Source of the DNA: Dentipellis sp. KUC8613
Taxonomy: Eukaryota; Basidiomycota; Agaricomycetes; Russulales; Hericiaceae
Direction of reading: 5' to 3'
DNA: 64,000 nucleotides
Assembly (NCBI GenBank): GCA_002286715.1
Contig: NSJX01000021.1
Coordinates: forward strand, 317,905-381,904
Both the position numbers and the translations under genes were made by a program. How positions within the stretch are numbered: the stretch's first letter is position 1; the number at the start of each line of letters is the position of its first letter. The notes below the pieces were generated by a model that saw only the letters and a program-made list of their open reading frames with translations, did not search any database and had not been told where the DNA came from. Of the stretch, positions 58,652 to 64,000 are shown piece after piece.

Positions 58652-61600
58652 ATGGACGGCATGTTGAGAAGCGCCGCAGGGATTCGTCGCCCACCCACGT
58701 AGCCAAGGCGGGCAATTTAACATATCTTGTCCCCCGCAATCCTTTAACGTCCGGTGCGTTCTGGAAGATTCCATGCTATCCTATCTGCAACACCACCAAC
58801 AGATACACTAACGCGACCGCTAATAGGGCCGACAGACCATCTGGGGACAGCGGCAGAATGAACCCTCGGACTGGATCATCCTCGGACTTTGGTTTCGATA
58901 AGCCGCGCCGTGGAGACACAGTAGACATGTATGTTCAGATGTGCAGAGTAGCTCTCTTCGTTCGTCGAAGACACAGAGACGGAGTCGACGGCTGCGTCGA
59001 GGATGACATTGAGAACCCTGGTTTTCAGTTACACTACAGTATCGCAGGGCCTGGGCCTAGGCCTTCCGGATCCTTAAGCGTCCCCTTCCTTCCATGCTTC
59101 TAAACTTCCTACCGATCGCATTCCCCTTCGCAAAAATCCCACCGTTCAGCGGTGGCTTGTGATTGGGCAGCGCGCGCCGACCGCCGTTTCCGAGTTCTCA
59201 GCTGATGATGGAGGGGTGCGCAGGCGGGCGGGTGATCACCGCCCGATACAATTGTCGCGCAAATTACATGCAAATTGGGGTCCACAGCTACCCACGCCCC
59301 GCCCCACGCCTCCTTATCCAATAAATGCCCTTCCAGGCGCAGCCGTGCACCGTGCTGGGGATACATTGGCAATTGCACAGCAACTTCTAGAACAGCGCAT
59401 GGAACCTTCAACTTGCGACTTGGACCCTCCTTAGCGCCGCTGCAGACCTTCCGTTGGAATGCCCAATACGAGCAGGGGAGAAGGCCTTCGATCGCCCCTG
59501 CTTCAGCACGGGGAGGAACACCGCTGGTCGCTGATGAACGAAGGAATTCGGAGGGTGGAAGTCTGACGACGCTATTTCCGTCGCGACCTGAGTAGCCTGG
59601 GTGCCACTAGAGGGCAAAGGCGAGACTCGGATGCCCATATGTCCGAGTTGCTGTTACTGGTAAGAGCCCCGAAAAGGCGAAGCTATAGATACCCCCTTCG
59701 ATAACCGATAGACTACGCCGAGATCAGGTTCGGGTTTCAAGGATAGACACCAGTAGCAGTAGGTCCATTCGGTGTGGTGCGTCTGGACGACACGATGCGC
59801 CAGGCGACTTTATGACGTCCCGCACGTCAAGCCATGTGAAGGAGGCGATAAGCATCCCGATATGAAGATCATGATGCAGCCATCCGCAGTCAAGAACGAG
59901 CGCGCCAGCACAGAAGAAGGCGAGATGCAAGGGGATTGGACCTGAACCTGACTTCAGGGAAGTCGCCGCCTATGTCGGAGAAGGCATAGCAGCGAGAGGC
60001 GAGTCGAGGTGCGCAGGTGCAGCACGACATACTTGCGCGATGACGGTGTGAGGGGTGGGGTGTGGGCGAAAGTAGCCAAGCCTAGTTGGGAGAGAGACCC
60101 TGGATCTAACGAAAAGGGGAGGTCCCAGGGCTTGCGTGCCGCTGCCTGCCCACCTTGGGCGTCACTCGGTTTTGGTGTCAGGATTTGAACTCTATCTCGG
60201 AGAAATGCGAGCGCTTTGACGCAAGTCGACAGATCGGAAGCAACGCTTGAGCGGGAGCTTTTAGCAGCACACTCGGGATTGAGACTCGAGGCGCGGATGC
60301 GCTCGTATAGGATTGCGGAGCGCAAAAGAGAATGCCGGAAGGCGCCCTTAGTTCCGCCCTTCCTGTTCGTGGCTCATCAAGGCCTCATGGGTAATGAGCT
60401 TCGGTGCCAACTGAACTAGTTTGCGTATGCGGAAGGAGACATTGATCAGCTGTGGTGCGGCCCGCACGTGGGGGTCCACAGTCGCATCAATGCGCAGATG
60501 CAAAGAGGGGTGGCACACCTCTCCAGCGCACGGCAAAGGAGCGGAATTGGCGTGACAGGGCACTGGCTAGTATTTGCGAACCGGTGTGATATTGCGCTTG
60601 CAGAAGTTAATAAATGGCGGGTGCACAGATCTACCGCAGAGAGGACAGTCCCATGCGAAGACGCTTCGACTCCTGTAGAGCGAGTGCATTCAATCCCAAC
60701 GTCGAAGGCACCCACTGTCGCAAGAAGTGCGGACGTACCACTGCTACTACAGATCAGCAAGACTGAAACCCATGAGCTCAATGTGTCATGCTTCCCTATT
60801 GATTGTGATCATCTTGATTCACCATCTGTTCGTCAGTTCGAGGGTGCCTATTGGCAGACTGCATCGCTGGAAACCTCGTAGGTCAGATAAAGAAGGAGCA
60901 TTAAAAACGTGCGTCCAGCCAAGCCCAGGGGTACCTCGGCGATTTACCCGGCATACGTCGGGCACAGGTGATCGCCACTCAGCGGCTGTGCGCCCGCGTG
61001 CCTCCGATATGCGGAGTCTGCGAGATTAGGTAGCCGACTCGGTCTGAGTTTGGAGCCCACATGAACGTCGAACGATCACCGCTATAATGACGCCGAGGGG
61101 TTCAATTGCTGGGAGCGGGACGTCAGTCAGTGAGAAGGGCTGCGCGTGACGTGGAGGCGCATCGCACCATTTTGGTCCCGCCGGTTGGTAGCAGCGTTAG
61201 CGCACGTCGCACGAAGTTCCGAAGCATATGCGCTGTATACGTATAGGGCCAGCAGTAGGTTTGAAACCCCCTTTAGGCCGACTGATTATATAGGATAGGG
61301 AAGTCGATTCAAGCTATCTATAGCAGACGCGCCTTGGCTAGATCCGATGTCCTTCAATTGAGGCGTGCTCTCGTCGAAGCCGATGCCGGTGTACCCACCG
61401 CCTGTCCGGCTGGCCCTCCAACCAGAGATGCGGCAAGTACATAATACGCAACCTTGATCAATTCCTAACGCTTCCACCAATGGCCCGTTAATGAGAGCCG
61501 GAGCCTGAGATCCAGACATTGGGTGTCGTCCAGAAGCCACGAATCTTCGCACCGCCCTGAGTTACCGCGACGTATGCATTTAATATACTGTATGGGCATA

Positions 61601-61683
61601 AGGGCATACATTCATCGAGTGGCGTCCTTCGCTGTGTTCGCACGTATGTCTCGCATCTCCGATCCTGGGCCTGCCGAGACGGT

Positions 61684-62559
61684 GTGAGAGCTTATTTGGG
61701 TTGCTCGCACAGTCTTCCGTGCATGCCAAAAGGCTATCACAATTCCTGTGGACTCGATAGGCCGGAAGGAGAAGGGACGGCGATGGGTCGCGTGGCTTCT
61801 GGGATTAAAAAGGGTAGCGCGAGACGTGATAATCAACTGGAGTGCACCTTGGACATCCGTACCCTCTGTCCCCACCACCACCTCCCCTCCACTTGTGTAT
61901 CGTCGTACTTTGACTGACATGTGTTGCTGGCGTAGGTATGTCACTGCTGCTACCTCCGATGACCTGCGATGCTCATAATTACTATCAAGAGTGACCAAGT
62001 GTTTTTTGAAGTATTCCATTCCCTTCTGCTTCCCGTCGTTGTGCGTATGCTGACTGGCCGGTAGATGTCAGCATGCCATCCGGCTCGTAAGTGTCATCCT
62101 TATCGGGGAATTGCAATCCTCACCTTGTTTCTGTTACAGCCAGATGAAGAGGTTTCGTCCGTCTTCCACATGCGCGAAACGGCAGTCGAGATAATTCTTG
62201 ACAGATTCAATGCGAGTACTCTCGCTGCAAGTTCAGCACCACTCACCCATCAAATTGCTTCGGTCAGCGGTGCATCCGTTCCTGCTGGCAATAGTGAGTC
62301 CGCGCATTCTTGGCTTGACCGTTGGTATTCAGTTCACAAGCCCACAGTCATCAGTATCCACAGACATATAGTGAGCCACTCCACCTCCACCCGTGACTTG
62401 CGATCTCGTGCTGATGAACAGCAGTGCCGCAAATCAGCGATTACTGTCCATATTGCAAGGCAAATACAACAGATCAGGCCCAAGGACAGGCCACAAAGAC
62501 AGAGGATTAATCGCATGTCGTCGCCTCCGAGGGGGGTGGAGGTATTTACTGCTGCATAA
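61684..62559 (+). CDS. Possible multi-exon gene, unknown
   Basis: A segment at about 61690-61930 reads coherently (VFRACQKAITIPVDSIGRK, then RRWVAWLLGLKRVARD). A second at 62141-62370 reads QPDEEVSSVFHMRETAVEII and SAHSWLDRWYSVHKPTV, preceded by a perfect-looking intron (GTAAGT...TTACAG at about 62088-62140). The phases do not join simply, so I could not build a full model. No domain recognised. Confidence 0.22.
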
Positions 62560-63022
62560 TTGGAATTTTAGCTGAGAAAGACCAGTATCCGTGAGCAATG
62601 AATGGAGGTAACGATCTGCCAAAAGGAGCACGCCACACATGCACTCCTAGCACAACTGACAGCGGATGCTCCTAATCCTTACGAGCACCTGGTGGCGTCC
62701 CACGAGGCCACGAGATACCAGACGTCAACTGTCCGATTAAACGGCTCGAGCGAAGATCCGCGCAGTACGTTCGGGGTTATTAGTGCGATACTGGTCCTGT
62801 GGAGAGTAGTCCAGAACTCACGAACCCACGCGCCAGTCGCATCGGTGCCTGGTGAGAAATGCGATTAATAGTAAGCTACAGTAGCAGTGACGGTGGTGAT
62901 ACAAAGGGCGGGTCTGGAAAGCGGTAAAGAAGCACACTAGGCAGATGCACATGAGACGATAGGTGGCAGATATGATGGTTGCAAGCGGCATACGCATACA
63001 GTCAATCCTCAATCCCAAATCT

Positions 63023-63513
63023 TCAGTCCTCGTCCTTGATGTCATGCTTCTTCTTCAACTGCGCTAGCTCCTCTTCTCTTCGAGCGAGCTCGGCTTTTGC
63101 TGCCGCTGCGTCCTGCTTGGCGGGCATGTGATACAGTACGACGATGTACCGCTCCTGCAGATGGAATCCGTTCAAATGATCCAAAGCATTCTTGGCCTAC
63201 AGGGCGGAAGTGAAACAACCTGTTAGCAGCCATCTCCAAACTGATGCAATGCACGCTACGCACGTCCATCACGTCGTCAAATACGACGTACGCCGTCCCC
63301 TTCGTCTTCTGCTCGTTTCCAATACGAATCTGGCGCACACTCCCATACCGTCCGAAGAGGTCGTAAAGGTCCTCGCCGGTGATCTGGTAGTTCAGGTTCT
63401 TGACGAAGAGAATGCGGTTTGCGCCAGGTGGTAGCTTCGACTATGAGATAATTCATTAGCGGCGCATTGAAAGTACCAAAATGCATGCTCACCGTGGGTC
63501 TTGGAACGGCCAT
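63023..63513 (-). CDS. SF3B6: SF3B subunit 6 (p14), branch-point-contacting RRM protein
   Basis: Small U2 snRNP protein that contacts the branch adenosine and binds SF3B1. Three exons, 63513-63493, 63440-63264 and 63196-63023, join in frame to 123 residues, close to the normal length. The start is MAVPRPT, followed by KLPPGANRILFVKNLN with RNP2 (ILFVKNL), then YDLFGRYGSVRQIRIG, RNP1 (KGTAYVVF), DHLNGFHLQERYIVVLYH and a Lys/Glu-rich tail ending DIKDED. All RRM landmarks, including the aromatic in RNP1, are present. This is the third splicing-related gene within about 10 kb. Confidence 0.95.
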
Positions 63514-63836
63514 GAGGGAAGAAGAGATCAGAAAGAGTGAAGCGTTTGAGCTCAAGTCAAGTCGAGTGTCGCGTGTTGCGTTGGAGAATGTTGCTGACTA
63601 AACTAGTAGAACGAACCTAGGGTTAGGAGCGATTTACTTTCGGAGAAAATCCGGCGAAATGGTGCACGTTCTGCTTTCGCACACTGTATCAGCATGTACA
63701 AACTACAGTACACGATGCAGGGCTCTGGAGTAACGAGAGGATCAAATATATATGTCAGGTGAGAAGAAGGTGCAAGGTATATGTTCCAATGTGGTTCAAA
63801 GTTCGTCCACTCTCCAGCGCGAAGCAATTTTAGGCA
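63514..63836. other. Intergenic
   Basis: Promoter of SF3B6 and 3' flank of the partial gene at the window end. Nothing else seen. Confidence 0.5.
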
Positions 63837-63998
63837 CTAATAAGCAAGACGCAGACAGTGCGGGACCAAAACACTGAAGAAACCCACTGCCAACATCACC
63901 GCCACACTCACTCCTCCTGGAGCAAAAGGCGCAGACGCCGAGCTCGTGCTGGCGGAGCCCGGCGACGGATTTGGCGATGGCGAGCCCGGGGCGGCCGA
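63837..63998 (-). CDS. C-terminus of a secreted protein with GPI-type signal, partial
   Basis: An open minus-strand frame enters from beyond the window and stops at 63837 (TAG). It reads a Ser/Pro/Ala-rich spacer (AAPGSPSPNPSPGSASTSS), a small-residue region SAPFAPGG and a hydrophobic stretch VSVAVMLAVGFFSVLV with a short end HCLRLAY. This is the layout of a GPI-anchor signal on a fungal cell-wall or surface protein. The functional domain lies outside the window, so no family can be given. Confidence 0.55.
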   Translation of the reverse strand, partial: SAAPGSPSPNPSPGSASTSSASAPFAPGGVSVAVMLAVGFFSVLVPHCLRLAY

Positions 63999-64000
63999 TG

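Larger units (their letters stand above)
56926..63022. other. Gene-poor stretch of about 6 kb
   Basis: Between eIF4A-III and SF3B6 no recognisable conserved gene was found. Open frames exist on both strands, but they are short and mutually overlapping. A few segments (listed separately) read like possible exons. No transposon protein, terminal inverted repeat or LTR pair was recognised by eye, so the region may be a decayed element, a rapidly evolving gene or true spacer. Confidence 0.5.

Noticed and set aside
60150..60260. tRNA-like GTTCAAATCC on the minus strand
   Set aside because: T-arm pairing fails and no cloverleaf can be drawn.
56926..63022. Transposable element in the gene-poor stretch
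   Set aside because: No reverse transcriptase, transposase, LTR pair or terminal inverted repeat could be recognised, so no element is claimed.

Overview
The window is nuclear DNA of a filamentous basidiomycete, most probably an Agaricomycete. Genes are dense and broken by many short (about 45-70 nt) GT-AG introns. Codon use is GC-rich, intergenic gaps are a few hundred bases, and the encoded families are typical of mushroom-forming fungi: sedolisin, F-box families, GPI-tailed secreted proteins, and a multi-copy Agaricomycete-type membrane protein. The species cannot be named from sequence alone. No transposase, reverse transcriptase, rRNA, convincing tRNA or CRISPR array was found.

Layout. 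0-5.3 kb: the 3' part of a secreted sedolisin peptidase, convergent with membrane-family copy 1, then a Ser/Pro-rich disordered protein. 5.6-17.4 kb, all minus strand: the largest subunit of RNA polymerase I, a BTB-type protein and a Dbp8-type DEAD-box helicase, so two genes of rRNA synthesis and 18S maturation lie close together. 18-22.4 kb: a SET-domain lysine methyltransferase and a secreted serine carboxypeptidase with altered substrate-binding motifs. 22.6-28.3 kb: a tandem pair of F-box genes followed by membrane-family copy 2. 29-38 kb: a secreted PEBP-like protein, an aldehyde dehydrogenase, an SVP26/TEX261 cargo receptor head-to-head with ESCRT-III CHMP1/Did2, and an MFS transporter. 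38.6-41 kb: an unknown, probably mitochondrial protein and ribosomal protein uL1. 41.5-45.5 kb: a second F-box/membrane-family patch (truncated F-box gene, membrane copy 3, second F-box gene). 46-57 kb: ESCRT-III CHMP5/Vps60, a basic nucleolar-type protein, a synaptojanin-like Sac/5-phosphatase, and SF3a60 head-to-head with eIF4A-III. 57-63 kb: a gene-poor stretch. 63-64 kb: SF3B6 (p14) and the tail of a secreted GPI-type protein running off the window.

Two layers are visible. Conserved housekeeping genes (Pol I, Dbp8, uL1, SF3a60, eIF4A-III, SF3B6, Did2, Vps60, synaptojanin) are interleaved with fast-evolving lineage-specific families, namely F-box proteins and a six-segment membrane family. 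The most unusual sequence-level observation is that all three membrane-family copies appear to have a first coding exon consisting of the ATG alone, followed by a phase-0 intron. Exon limits given below were read by eye from splice signals and frame continuity; they are not supported by transcript data.
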